From positions 2,356,001 through 2,420,000 of the forward strand of contig BJKQ01000007.1 of the NCBI GenBank assembly GCA_006538405.1: a DNA stretch of 64,000 nucleotides, read 5' to 3'. The position numbers and the translations under genes were made by a program. The notes under the pieces are model-generated. The model was not told the origin of the DNA. It did no database searches and saw nothing but the letters and a program-made list of their open reading frames with translations. The first letter of the stretch is position 1, and each line of letters begins with the position of its first letter. Of this stretch, positions 47,519 to 59,600 are shown piece after piece. This stretch comes from Hansfordia pulvinata (taxonomy: Eukaryota; Ascomycota; Sordariomycetes; Xylariales).

Positions 47519-47690
47519 TCTCTCTCTCTCTCTCTCTCGTGTTGTATGCTGGTCAGAGGCTTGTCCGTCCAGCTCGATTTTCCCTCGACTTTTCACAGCG
47601 CCCTGCGCCCCCCAGCTCAGCTCAGCTCAGCTCAGCTCAGCCTACTACATGTACGTAGGATGCACGAGTATATGAGGTGGTAGGTACCTA
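45101..47690. other. Gene-poor region, part 4: microsatellite cluster
   Basis: Dense simple repeats: ACAG/TGTC tetramers about 45585-45605 and 46356-46390, C13 45793-45805, CTTT 45811-45841, G18 45928-45945, CATCTC 46540-46566, (GA)43 46615-46700, CTTG 46812-46832, CA 47486-47516, CT 47517-47538 and AGCTC 47612-47642. A 416-codon ORF through here (45855-47105 +) is produced by the repeats. No gene called. Confidence 0.5.
46615..46700. repeat. (GA)43 microsatellite
   Basis: Uninterrupted dinucleotide run of 86 bases, the longest simple repeat in the window. Confidence 0.95.
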
Positions 47691-50600
47691 AGGTAGCCCG
47701 CGTGTACGCGCACGAGCACTCCGGCGGACGCCACCTGCGGGGTTTGTGGAAGGGTCAGCGCCAGCGCCAGCGCCAGCCCGTCCCCATCGTAGGTACCTTA
47801 GGTACTTAGCCGAGCACGCCGAGTAAAGCGAAGAAGGGAGATGCAAGAAGAGAGGGAGAAGAGAGTTCGTCATTTGGCACTGTCTCGAGCCTCACGAGCC
47901 GCCAACGGCGCCAAACATCATTACCCGTACCTACGCGTACCCCTCAAGTACGCAGACTGGTAGTCGATCCTACTACGCGTACCTATACATGTTGTAGGTT
48001 ATGTAGGTAGCCCTGCTAGGGGTCCTTAGATATTTAAGTACATGTAAGTAAGGTACTGGAGGTAGATGTCGGGCACCTCCAGTGGAGGTGCCTACGGTAC
48101 CTATCCTTGTACCTTCACTGCTGAGAGATCCATGTGGTTTTAGCGCCCGCGCGTTCAGCCCGCCAGCCTGGCGTCAGCCGCACCGCCCGCTCCGATCCAC
48201 CGTCAATCTCCCGGCTTCCCGTCTCTCTCTCCGTCTCGTTTCGCCCGTCCACGGAAATGACGTCCATGATGTGTGTGTGTGTGTGTGTGCGCGCGCGCAT
48301 TGAGGCCGCGCGCACCAAGACCCGGAGGAGAGCGTTTGTGTGTATGGGCAATTAGATACAAGGTACGAGTAGGTGCTGTTGGCTGCCTGGCTGCAGTGCT
48401 GTTGGTCGCCGAGCCGAGATACCTATCAAGTTGGCACCCGCCGATTTACGGGAGATCGCATCCAATGTGGCACACATCCATATCTCCATGTACCTACCGG
48501 CGCGAAATACCTACGTCCATGTGCATACGGTACTTAACGCAATGACGATTGCCGGTACTCCGACGTGCATCCCGTAGGTACTCGTAGGTAGACAGTCGCC
48601 TGATGAGTTGGATTCCCCTCCAGCTCAGCTCCCCGCAAACCCGACGCTACCTAAGTTAGCAGTGCGATGGTAAAGCCCGCGCGGCGAATCGGGGTTGTGC
48701 TCGTGTGACGCTTGCGCGTCTGGCTCATCCCAAGATTGTCGGTGGCCGGGGAACGACCAATCCGTGAGGGACAAAGGAAGGGGAAAAGGAAGAGGAAAAG
48801 GAAAGGCGCAGGATGACAGCTGGAGGCAGGCAGGCAGGCAGGCAGGCAGGAAAACGGTGGCGCAGCACAGGCGACGGCGGCGGCATTATACCGAGTACAC
48901 CACCACCACCACCACCACTTCTCATCGAATCAAGCAGAAACCCCCCTTCTCCAGCTATATTTGGTGATGCTCGCGGTGGTAGTCATTGTCCACGTATCGT
49001 AGGGCTGGCTTGGCGGGCCACCTCCTTGACCTATCACCCTCTTATTACTGGTGAGGCCGCCGCGCCACGGCCCCGGGCTTATTACTCGTACTGCTCAGTC
49101 AGATTTATGCGCTTTGCTGGCCCGGTCAGACACTGACACCTCCCACACAAAGGACCCTGGTTCATGCACGCTGCGCTGGCAGAAAGGACCCGGGGCCCTC
49201 CCCTCATCCCAGCCTGGCTGGCTGGCTGGCTGGCTGGCGGACAGAGCAGCGCACTAAAACACAGCAAACCCGGATTTTTGGGGGGGGGGGGGGGTCAACG
49301 GAATTCTAGCCGAGGAGAGGAACGAGACGGAAAAAAAAGAGACAGAGATAGAGCGGGAGAGAGGGGGAGAGAGAGGGAGGAAAAGGAGATATCACGCGAG
49401 CCGAGTATACAGAGTACAGTAGGTACCGCACCATACATAGCACGAGTACACACGTGCGAGGCCGGGAGCAGAAGAGAGACATGAGAAAAGGACTATGCAG
49501 AGACAGGCGGGATAAGAATAGACACGCCACGGAGACAGAGGGAGGTCATACCAACAGGAAGATAGCCAACCAGCCAATCAAGCAAGCAAGCAAACAAACA
49601 AGGCGCGCGCGCCGTGGTGGCGGTGCATCTGCGCTGGCCAAACGACCGCTCACCCCTTTCGTGTCATCTCTCCGACGCTTCAACTCGTTTCGTTTCTTCA
49701 CTGAGCTTCTCTGGGAGAAAAGGGAGGGGGGAGGGGGGGCCATGCGGAATGGGCAGAACAAGGCGAGCAGCCCACGCAGGGGACCAGGAGGTGACAGCAA
49801 GACCCCGGGATGGAAACCACCAGCAAAGAGAGAGAGAGAAAGGGAAGGGGGACCTTCTTGAAACGAAGGGTTCCAAGCGTGGCTGTGAGCCAAAACCCCT
49901 CCCCCTCCCCCTCCCCCTTTCTTGTTTTCCTAGCCCTTGAGGACCCTTACACCCTTGGGAGGGGTGCTGCGTGCCATGCAAGGCACTTCACGAACCCCGG
50001 CCGGCGCGGGTCACGCCGACAGAGAGGGCCAGCGGCGAGGAAGAGTAAAAAGGAGGAGGCGCCAGTGCGGTCGCTCGTTCGCTCCCCTTGCTTGCGGTGC
50101 GCGGGTGGCGGTCCCCGACGGGCGGTCAGACGTGCAACTGTACCTCTATTCGGTAGTTTTGCCTCTTTTTCTCGCCGCCCAAGGAGGCAGCGGGCATCGA
50201 CCGCCCCCTCGGGGGGGCAAAAGTAAAAAAAAAAAAAAAAAAAGGTCACGGCAAAGCGCACGTCTCTATTGGGAGCACGGCATTGTGTGACGCCTCGCGG
50301 GACTCTACATGGGATGGCAACTCGTCCCGAGGCGCGGGAGTTGCGGGATTGATCTGTCCTCGAGATCCCCTCCTCTGTCCGGTCTGGCAAGCGGCCATGG
50401 GCGACGGCGAGGAACCGCACGCAGTCTCCAGAGCTCTACTACCTAACTTCTCTCACTACCTTGGCATCAGCGGATTCTGTCAAACAATGACTACCCTGCT
50501 CATTCAATGAAGAGTTCGAAAGGAAGGGGGGGGGGCCACAGAAGAGAAATCACCCCCACCACTGGTTCTGCAAGTTCCAGCAAAAGCCCTGCACCCATAC

Positions 50601-50995
50601 TTCTCAATCCCTCACCCGTCGAGAGTTGTGACAACAACCAACCCCCCGCCTTGTGCCACAGTACCTCTGCGAAACAGAGCACATCACATCGGACGTGTGT
50701 GTGTTTTTCGAGCCCTCGCGCATACGCGGTTTCGCTTCGCTGGCGCGGGGGACCCGGCGGCATCCCCACCGCCGCTCTCCATGCCGCGCTCCCCTGCGGT
50801 CTATAGTAACGTATCTCACCACCTAAAGGCCGCGAGTGGAGAAAGAGGAGCGGCCGCCGAGGAGGGCCTCCGTCGCTTTTTTGTCACCTCCCCTTACGAA
50901 CGAACGAAGAAGCAACCGCCGGATAGACACTCGAAAGAATGTGCCTCCTTTGTCGGGAGCAGACGCGGTGCGGGGGAAGGTGGTGTTAGAACCAA
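47691..50995. other. Gene-poor region, part 5
   Basis: Rich in GTACC/GGTAC and TACCTA motifs at 47.67-48.12 kb. GT/GC tract 48271-48299, GGCA tract 48825-48850, TGGC tract 49213-49238, G15 49280-49294, A19 50225-50243. Octamers at 48364, 48579 and 49083. No gene called. Confidence 0.4.
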
Positions 50996-51029
50996 CCCCC
51001 CCCCCCCCCCCCCCCCCCCTTTTTTTTTT
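50996..51029. repeat. C24 followed directly by T10
   Basis: Mononucleotide run of 24 C switching to 10 T, the longest C run in the window. Confidence 0.9.
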
Positions 51030-52861
51030 CCAACCACCACGACGCGAACAACTCTCCAGCAGCCAAGCAGCCCGCTGGCAAAGGGGACACACACCCACCC
51101 ACCAACCCGCAAACCGCGCCTGGAAGCAACACCCAAAGCACCCCTCTCGAAGTGAAAACCAGCTCCCCGTCTTGCGTGCGCATGGCTCAGCGCCACCCCC
51201 TCCGCCCGGAACAGCACGTCGGTTTCAGATCAAGTGACTCTCGCCAGGGGAGGCCGGGACCACGAGTACAAACATACCTAAGGTAGGTAGGTACTCGTAC
51301 GCCCCCACCCCTGCAGGCTCTTCTTGATTGATGCAGATGAGGCACAGATGTCAAGTACATGCAAAGAAAACGATGAAACCGGCCCCCGCGACATACATAT
51401 ATGCATACCTAGATACATACATAACATACATACATAACACACTGGAGGCTGCACGTCTGGTTCAACCATGTCACATGAAGTTCATGCTGGTTTCCAAATC
51501 GCCCGCTGCAGTGGGCCGAGTCCGCCGACCATTGCACTGCACACACACACACATCCACTCCCCTCCACTGCTCCTGGTGTCTGGAATCGGTGGGCTTATT
51601 AGTTGCCTGCCGAACGCCTGCCCATCTGTTCCCATATAACACACCACCGCGAGAGACAACAAGACTAAGGTGCCCAGCAACCTCCCGCCACGGCGTACGT
51701 AGGTACTGACTGCCTGCCTGTGAAGCTGGAGGAGCGCTGCATGGATCGGTGGACACCCCGCCTGCCGCTGCAAGACGAGTGCACCCAGGACCGCGCTTCG
51801 ATCCCAGGTCCGAGGGGAGGACCGGCTCCTGGATCAACGGTCACGGAAGAGCAACGCGGGTGGCCATAGTCGAGTCCGGCTGCAGGGGCGCATCTGCCTG
51901 ACTGTCAAGACAACTCGCTTCCGAGGTATGGCAGCCATGAAAAAAAGCAGCCGGACTGTGCTGGTAGGCCCGAGACCCAGCCGCCCCGCCCCACACAGTC
52001 GCGAGCAGCCCCAAACGGCAATGCCGTTCTCGTGGCGGGTCGGAGACCGGAGGGCTATTAGTAACCAGAGAGCGAGCGAGCGAGCGAGCAAGGGCATGGA
52101 TGCTGGCGCATGACCCTCTTTGGAGAAAACCCGCCGAACCCATCGAAGGGCGGGCGGGCGGGCGGCTGCTCCGGAGTGGCATGACACGAGAAAGGTTATT
52201 TATAGATGGGCCGAGGTGGCAGATTGCCCCGAGATCATTGGCCACTATCTGAACTCTCGGGGCTGACTGCCGATTTAAAGGGTCCAATCGCGACGAGATC
52301 AAGATCAAAGTTTCGAGGAGAACGGCCGAAAAATTCGCAAGCGAATGGGATCGACAATAAGCGAGGGCGCTGCAGACGGCGTTCGCGTACCCGTCATCCC
52401 AGGCTTGACTCCACGCAGCAGAGCCGGCTCCGCGCGCATCCTCGTAGTCACCACTGGGGCGGCGGCCATGGTTTCCGCACACGGGCCAAGTTATTAGCTC
52501 TTGTCTCTGGGTCTGGAGGCCTCGGCCGAAGCCGCCTTGTAGACCAGGAGCCAGAGGGCGAGACTAGACTTGTTATTAGCGGCGAGAGTCCGAGAACCGC
52601 CGCGCCGGCTCAGGCCGAGTCCGGGGCATGGAAGTCCTCGCCAGTTCCCCCCATGCCCATGCGTGCTTAACATTCGAGACTTTTGCTGCAGAAAACAAAC
52701 CCGACCCATGCTGGCCCCGGTGGGATTGTGCGGTGGTGCCGCGTCTGGAGGCTGGGGAGGCAGGCAGGCATGTGGCGTGGCGTGGTGCGGTGTGATGTGT
52801 GGCCCAGCAGCCCATGCGCATGGAAGTATGAGTAGCAGGGGCCGAGATGCATGAGGCCTTT

Positions 52862-52951
52862 GGCGCAGAAGTGCCTCCAGCCAGCCGGTGCTCTCTGGGT
52901 GGCAATGGCGCAGAAGTGCCTCCAGCCAGCCGGTGCTCTCTGGGTGGCAAT
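52862..52951. repeat. Perfect tandem duplication, 45 bp x 2
   Basis: The block beginning GGCGCAGAAGTGCCTCCAGC at 52862 is repeated without change at 52907. Perfect identity suggests a recent event. Confidence 0.95.
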
Positions 52952-53091
52952 GTCGCTCACCGCCAATGGGGCACAAAATGTCGCAGGCTGTAAGCCCGCG
53001 TCTCAAAGCCGGGCGGCCGGCCGGCGCAGAGCGTTGCCAGAGGGGCCAGGACGGCGCAAGGGAGGTGTGAGCGGACTGCTCACCCCGGCCC

Positions 53092-53107
53092 ATACTCGTA
53101 CGAGTAC
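53092..53107. repeat. Second TACTCGTACGAGTA palindrome
   Basis: A 14-bp perfect inverted repeat (53093-53106), the same core as at 36171-36184. Confidence 0.95.
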
Positions 53108-56100
53108 AGCCTCCGCCGTCCTATGCTTTTAACCCTTCTGACTGGGTGCCTTTACCCCTCTGGCTACCGCACTGCCCGGTGGCCGGTAGAAGACTTCCCC
53201 GGTGACGCCACTCGCCATGCTACTGCGCGAGGCCTGTCTAGCGGGGGTTCAGCGGGGAGCCCCAGGAGCAAGCGCCGCGGAGGTGGCAGGCGAAGGAGAG
53301 GAGAAGAGGGATGGGATTCTGTTTTGCGGCATGACGACATGGTCAAGAAGCCGATGTTGGGCAGCCTGATCCTGGTAGAAGGGAGGGGGGTGGCCGCAAG
53401 GGTCCGTCCCTGCGGCCCTTATGGCCGACTGTCTGTCTGCCTGTCGGGTCTGGGGGTAATAAGAGGCAAGGCAGACTGGCAAAGGGCTAGTTATTAGTGC
53501 GCGGATTGGGGCCAGTAGAGCGAACGCGGTCGGCGCGCGGGCGCGGGGGGGGGGGGGGGCGGGAATGCGGCATGGAACGTTGTATCGGGCGAAAATTGCA
53601 CTTGGGAATGACGGGCGTATGACCGTTGCGAGCGGCCCACAGGGTGAGATCTGTGTGGATGCACAAAGGGGGGCTGTGGTGTGCGGATGGCGATGGTGGT
53701 TGTTTTGGTGGTGGTGGTGGTCGGATTGGATGAAGAACCCCGACCCCGGGCGGGGGCGGTTCATCAACCTCCACTGGCAGCGCTGCAGAGCAAATGGACT
53801 CCGGGCATGGACTGGACAGCCCCGGACTGCTTCCACTGGTGCCTGCACTCGTACAAATTGTAGCCTACCTCCTAAGGCGGTGATCTAGATACCCGTAGGT
53901 AGGTGTAGGTACATGTAGATTATGTACCCACGGTACATTCATGCAGAGAATGTCCCTCGAGGCAGGCTGCCACCAGTCGTGCCGCCCCTTCTTCCCCCAG
54001 CCCAGGAGTGCTAGGAGGCACCTTAGCGGCATGCAGTCCCCGGCTGGGGGGCTGGCGCCGGCGGAACACTGTGCCGGAGTGGATTCAGGGCTAGCAGTCC
54101 GAGGTGGTACGTGGAGAGGCTCAGCGGCCACTGGAGAGCGCCGTGAGTCCACTACTTTACATGGAAGAGGTGCGCCGAGCAGCCGGGCCCGGGCCCGGGC
54201 GCTGGTGTTAGTGTAGATGTTGGTGTTGGTGTTGCGTTTTCACCGTGCGAGGAGAAGCTCTGGGGCCGCTCTGACCCGGAATACATGCACTCGTAGGTAC
54301 CTTGAGCCGATGGTGAGTGGGCAGGGGATTGCCTGGTACCGCACCACGAGGTCTCCGGCCTCTACCAATGCCCCAGTGCCGAAGGGTTCCAAGCTACATG
54401 TACCTCTATGAGCTTCCATTGGGTCAAGGCTGGATATGAGGTAGGTACCAGGGTAGCGGCTGTACCTCCCTGTGCTCCTCTCCACGTACCTCGAAAGGTC
54501 GCGCAAGCAGGGAGCTGGGGGCAGGAGCAGTCGGAATCGACAATGGGATGTCGTGCCTGCTCAGGCCACCGCGCAGCGCTCGGGGTCTCGCTCGCTCGCG
54601 CCTGCCCGTGTCGGACACAATGCTCATTCGGCCTACGGCGAAAGGTTAAGTTTATTAATAGAATCGCGCTGACCTGCAGCTAGCGCCGTCCGGACTAGCG
54701 GGCCGCGCTGGGCCGCAAGAGGTTACGGCGCAATAGCGCGACAAAAGGCCCTATATCGACAAGCCCGGTGAGGTCAAGCACGCGCACGAGCGAGCGACCG
54801 CGACCTGTTTGGGGGGGGGGGGGGGGGCGCCACCGCACAAGCAAGCACCAAACACTGGAAGCAGATGCGCGCACAGTGCCGTCCACTTCGGAGCTGCCCA
54901 CAGCGGCTTAGGTCGGGATCATCGCTCAAGATGCCCGCCGCTGGATCTCTTCACTTAGGTACGGTAGGCAGCTTGCATTGAACTTGGGCAGCACTGGGAA
55001 GGGGGAGGGCAAATAGAAAAGCTACGGCATCCGCTCCGACGGGATAGCCCTGATACGAGCAAGTGGTCAAGACGGCATTCACATCAACCCCGTGCTCCAT
55101 GGTAAGTAACAATTGTCTGGGTCCCATCCCAGCTCGCCGGGCCGCCGGGGCATCTTTGGGCAGGTTAGGTAATGTATTCGCGCGGCTCTGCTTGAGCTCG
55201 GAATGACCGTCACGGGCCCCGCTGGAGTCGGGCGCGCGAGCTTACTCGCCCGGTCCTGGTCCTCTGGCCGAAGCGCAGTGGCGGGCGAGAGAGGAAAGGG
55301 GATGGAAATGGGGGGCGCGTTCCCAATGCCCGCTCTGGCTCTATGAGCATACGAGTAGAGGCGTCGTCCCGTGGCTGCACTGGGCGAGTCTCCTCCATCA
55401 GTCTCGCGACGCAAGCTGCCGCGGACACCAGCTGATGGACTGACTACCCGAGATCGGGCTAGGGCGTCCGTTCGTTCGGGCACGCCAGGCCTCCCGGGAA
55501 GGGGGGACGCGATCTGCCATCACTCACACCGGCTTTTCTAGCGGGCTTGCTCGCAAGAGGCTAATAACAACCGACTTGGTGGCAAGAGAAGGCCCGCACA
55601 GCACGGCCAATGTCGACGTCATGGGGCCCGGCGGGCAGCCGACGACCCGGCGCACCACCAGAGCCGCATTCTGGGTCCATCCGCCGTCAGGCTTTGCTAC
55701 GCCCCAGTTTTCCGGGTCGACAGCGTGGGGAAGGGCGGAGGGAAATCCCCTCCCAGGCACGAGTACGAGGAAAGCTCCTACGAAAGCTCCGTGGGACAAC
55801 AACCGCCCCCGTACAAGACAGGAGAGCGGACGAGTAATGGCTCGTCGGCGCGGGAGCACGTGCCTCCGCATTCACCTTGAGCTCCAGCAGCAACAGGCGG
55901 AGGCGGCGGCGGCGGCGTCGCTTCAGGTCCTCAACAGCGCCGTGTCTGACGCAGGGGAGGGGAGGAAAAAGAAAGAAAAAAAAAAACAGAGGCAGCCACA
56001 CCACACCGGCGGCGAGGGCACAGTCAGGTCAGGTCAGCGACGGACGGATCCGCTTGAAGAGATCTGAGACGAGGCAGACGTCTAGCGTAGATTGGCAAGA

Positions 56101-56657
56101 GTTGACGCCCCCGCCGCTTGGCAGGGACCTGCTTCAGAAGATGGAGCACGCGCCCCCACTTGGACCGGGATCCCGACGTTGGATACGAGAAACCCGTGGG
56201 TTTTTGAGGTTAGAGCGGGAAGCAGATCGTGGCACCCATTTTGTTCTCCTACTACTACGAGTCGCCGATCTCTCTCCTCTCTCCTCTTTATTGCGGCGGT
56301 GGTCGGTGGGATCTTCAGACAGGACCAAGGCTCGCTTGTCCTTGTCCCGACTCTTGTATACGAGTATGCTTCGGGGTAACATGCCGTAACGCAACACCGC
56401 GGGGCCGCAGTCCCGGGCCGCGCGACTGGTCACCACCATAATGGAACGATTATTATTCACGAGCAGCACTCTCTGCGTCGCGAATCCCGCCTGCCACTGA
56501 ACACGGGCTGCTGTGCTCTTCCCTCCTCCCTGCTCCCTGCTCCCTGCTCCCTCGATCCCTTCCCTCTCCGCATTCGCGAGATTGGCCCAGGTAAGCCAGC
56601 CGAGCCAATCGCAGCCTGCCGACGCCCGTCTGCTCTGCATAGCGCATCTTCGCCGGA

Positions 56658-59600
56658 CCCCCCCCCCCCCCCCCCCCCTGCCACGCCGCAGCGGCGCGCA
56701 GCGTAAACCCCATCGATCGCGGCCCTTGCTGCGTCATGAGAAGGGGGGCCCGAAATGCAATGCACGGATGGGGCAGATGGTCCTCTGTTCGAATCTGGGT
56801 AGTTCGTCAAAAGACAAGAAGGCGGGGGGAGGGGAGAAAAGAAGGCGTTGGAAAATGGCGGCTTTACATTCCTGATAAACTTTTTTTTTTTTTTTTTTTA
56901 AAAAAAAGGCCGACGACGTGAGGCTGTCGGCATCCCGTATACTCGTCGAGATGGGCCCAATTCTACCGTTATGCTGCTCAAAAAGGGTCGCCCTCGGTGG
57001 CGTGTGCTACCGCTCACGCGGCTGACTGGTCGAGCTCTGAGAGACCAGGACCAGGACCAGGACTAGGGTCAGGCGTCGTCCGGCTGCCGCGCTTCGGGGT
57101 ATGGACGAACTCGTCGAGGCTTGTCTCACGCTCTCTCTGCTGGGCAGAATATACCACCTGAGGTATCTAGGGCACGGATTTCTAGTCTAGTCCAAGAGCA
57201 TTACCATTAATAATGAATCGGCATTCAGGAACCCGTAATGGTGTAGGGATCATCAGCTCTGACCCGAGGCGCGCCCGCTCGGTTCTGCTTCCTCGGGGGG
57301 GTGTGTTGCCTTTTGCGTTAGCGGACTGCGGGAGTGGTGCCAGCTCTGCCTGCAGAGCTTTTCCATGTCCCTTATTACTTCGACAGTTGCTGGTGATATA
57401 CGGGACTGCGAGGAGAAGCTCGCACCCCTCTACGATCTGGCCACGAGACGGAGTAACTTTCCTCGAGGCAAGGCCGGGAGTTCGGGAGACAGCGATTGCG
57501 GAGTTAGTGCCGGCGCAGCCACCGGCGCGCCGGCCGGTGTAATAATAAATCTCTGCGATTTGCTACTCGTACGCCGTGGAGAGCCTCGGGCTGCATGACA
57601 TCATCTGGTTAGCCGTACGAGCACCACTCGTATTCTCTGAACGAATCGTTCTTTTTTCGGAGCTGGCTGGCCTCTTTTTTTATTTTTTTTTTATCTTTTA
57701 TCCCTCCCCCTGATCCGGGGTAACTCGTGCCTATCGCCCCGGCTGACCGAGGCTTCTTTTGCTGCTGGCGAGGCTCCCTCCCCATCCAAAGCATGTCTCC
57801 CTCCGTGACCCCGAATCCCCAATCCAACCACCTAAGGTGGGCCAAGCTTGGCCCGAGGGGGGCCTTTGAAGAGCTCGGAGTGGGTAGGCAGCAGGGCGCG
57901 GGCGCTCGGCGTCCCGGGGCCCGAGAATACACAGACATGGGCGAACGACAACCGTGCACCCGTGGGAGGAACTCGGGCTGGTCAAGATGTCGATACAGAA
58001 TCCAGCAACATTGGACAGGGCTGACCGACCTCAAAATGCAAAGTTCAAGATCCCGCCGAGGGGGCCGGAAGGAGGGCGGGTGGCTGCCGTGCTGACACGC
58101 CGTGACAGCTTGGGGGCTAATAAGCGCCTGCAGCCTGTGGCCGTTCGGGAACCTGTGAGCCCAGGAGGCGGGCAGCTAAGGTATGCAATCATTGTTTCAT
58201 CGCAGGTGACGGGGCGCCCTAAGAGAGTCTTCACCAGCCCACTCGGCGGGGGGGGGGGACTCGTCGGCGGCTGTTGAAGGGGAGATTGGGACATCGTGGG
58301 CATCACCGAGTCTCTCAATCCCAAACAGGCACGCCGGACGGTGGCACGTTGCAGAGAAACGCCGCCCGCGCCCAGCTAACCTCAGACACAGCCTCACTGA
58401 TTCCCCACTCTGCGGACGGGGCCACTTGGACAGGCGCGCAGCGCCAGGGCCCACCCTCTCTCTCTCTCTCTGTTGTGTGTCGCTGTGTGCTGCTGCTCCG
58501 TACTCCGTACCGCGTTAGTAATAATAGATCGAAGGTTTTAGACGCCGCAGTGACCCGGTGGAGGGGCAAGACTCTTTCAGGAGCCTGCGCTAGCGAGCCC
58601 GGTAAAGCCCGTGACATCCATGGACGGACAGGCCTGACCTTGCCTGTGATGGGCTGAATATGGGCAAGACGAGGAAGAGGGATCCGGATAAGGGTCAAAG
58701 CCTTCGAGTGCCGCTTGCCTTGTTCAGGGCTCTCATTTTGATCCGTAAGCCGTGAGGGACCGGGGCATGACCGGCCGACCGATTCCGTGCTCCGGTACAG
58801 AGACCGGCACAGTCAGCCACGCAGTCAGCGCCAACAAGCAGGCAAGCGGGCCGCTACCGAGGGCTTGGGCGGGCCACCGCGGCCTTCTCTAGGCTTCTGC
58901 TCACGTCTGTCCAGCCTCTGCCTGGAGGCGGGCGTAGGGGGGTCACCTGACATCCAGCATCCGGAAGACGTGATGGTGTCTTGAGTGCTCGTGGGGGATC
59001 CGGCCGGCTGGATAAGGGTCCGCGCCCGTGGCGAGGGCTGGAGTGGTTGACGGACGGCCGGGCTTGGGAAAGTGAAGAAGAGGCTACCGCAGGATCCTTG
59101 ACAAGCCCCCTCCCCCTGGTCCCCTCCCTTCGTCTCTGACGTACCGTGGCCTGCATGGCGGTGATGCCAGTCGAGATCGCAGGCCGGATCCTCCACGGAC
59201 TACGAGTAGGCACGAGAGTACATCGGCGGCCAGTCAGCCAGAGCATGTAGGGCGATGCTGACGCGGGCGGAGAGGCGTGATTGGACGGCGAGGGCGAGGG
59301 TGGCGGATCGCGGTGCCGGGAGGAGGTCGGACTGTGGCTGCGGGTTAGGCAGAAGGGCGGCCAATGGATCGCGGCAGACGGGCAAGTCCATGGTTCATGG
59401 TCCATGTCCCTTGCGCACTGCGCACTGCGCACTGCGGGCGGGCGGGCGGCGGCCGTGGTCTGTTTGTCTGTGGTGTCATCCATGGTCGTGGCCGTGGTTG
59501 CAGCGGTGCATCGCGGAGCTGCGCATTGCGTCTCATCAGGGAACGCTGTGAGGTTCCAATGGGGGGAAGGGGCGACATCGTGGATACCTAGGTACTTCCA

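Larger units (their letters stand above)
51030..56657. other. Gene-poor region, part 6
   Basis: ATAC-type tract 51390-51440, perfect 45-bp tandem duplication 52862-52951, G15 53545-53559, G17 54811-54827. Octamers at 51292, 53093, 53099, 55350 and 56359. ORFs of up to 213 codons overlap on both strands with no recognisable motif. No gene called. Confidence 0.4.

Noticed and set aside
56780..56800. GTTCGAATC resembling a tRNA T loop
   Set aside because: No pairing stems or A box around it.
4805..58123. Heptamer TTATTAG/CTAATAA seen eight times
   Set aside because: Only about twice the number expected from base composition; not convincing.
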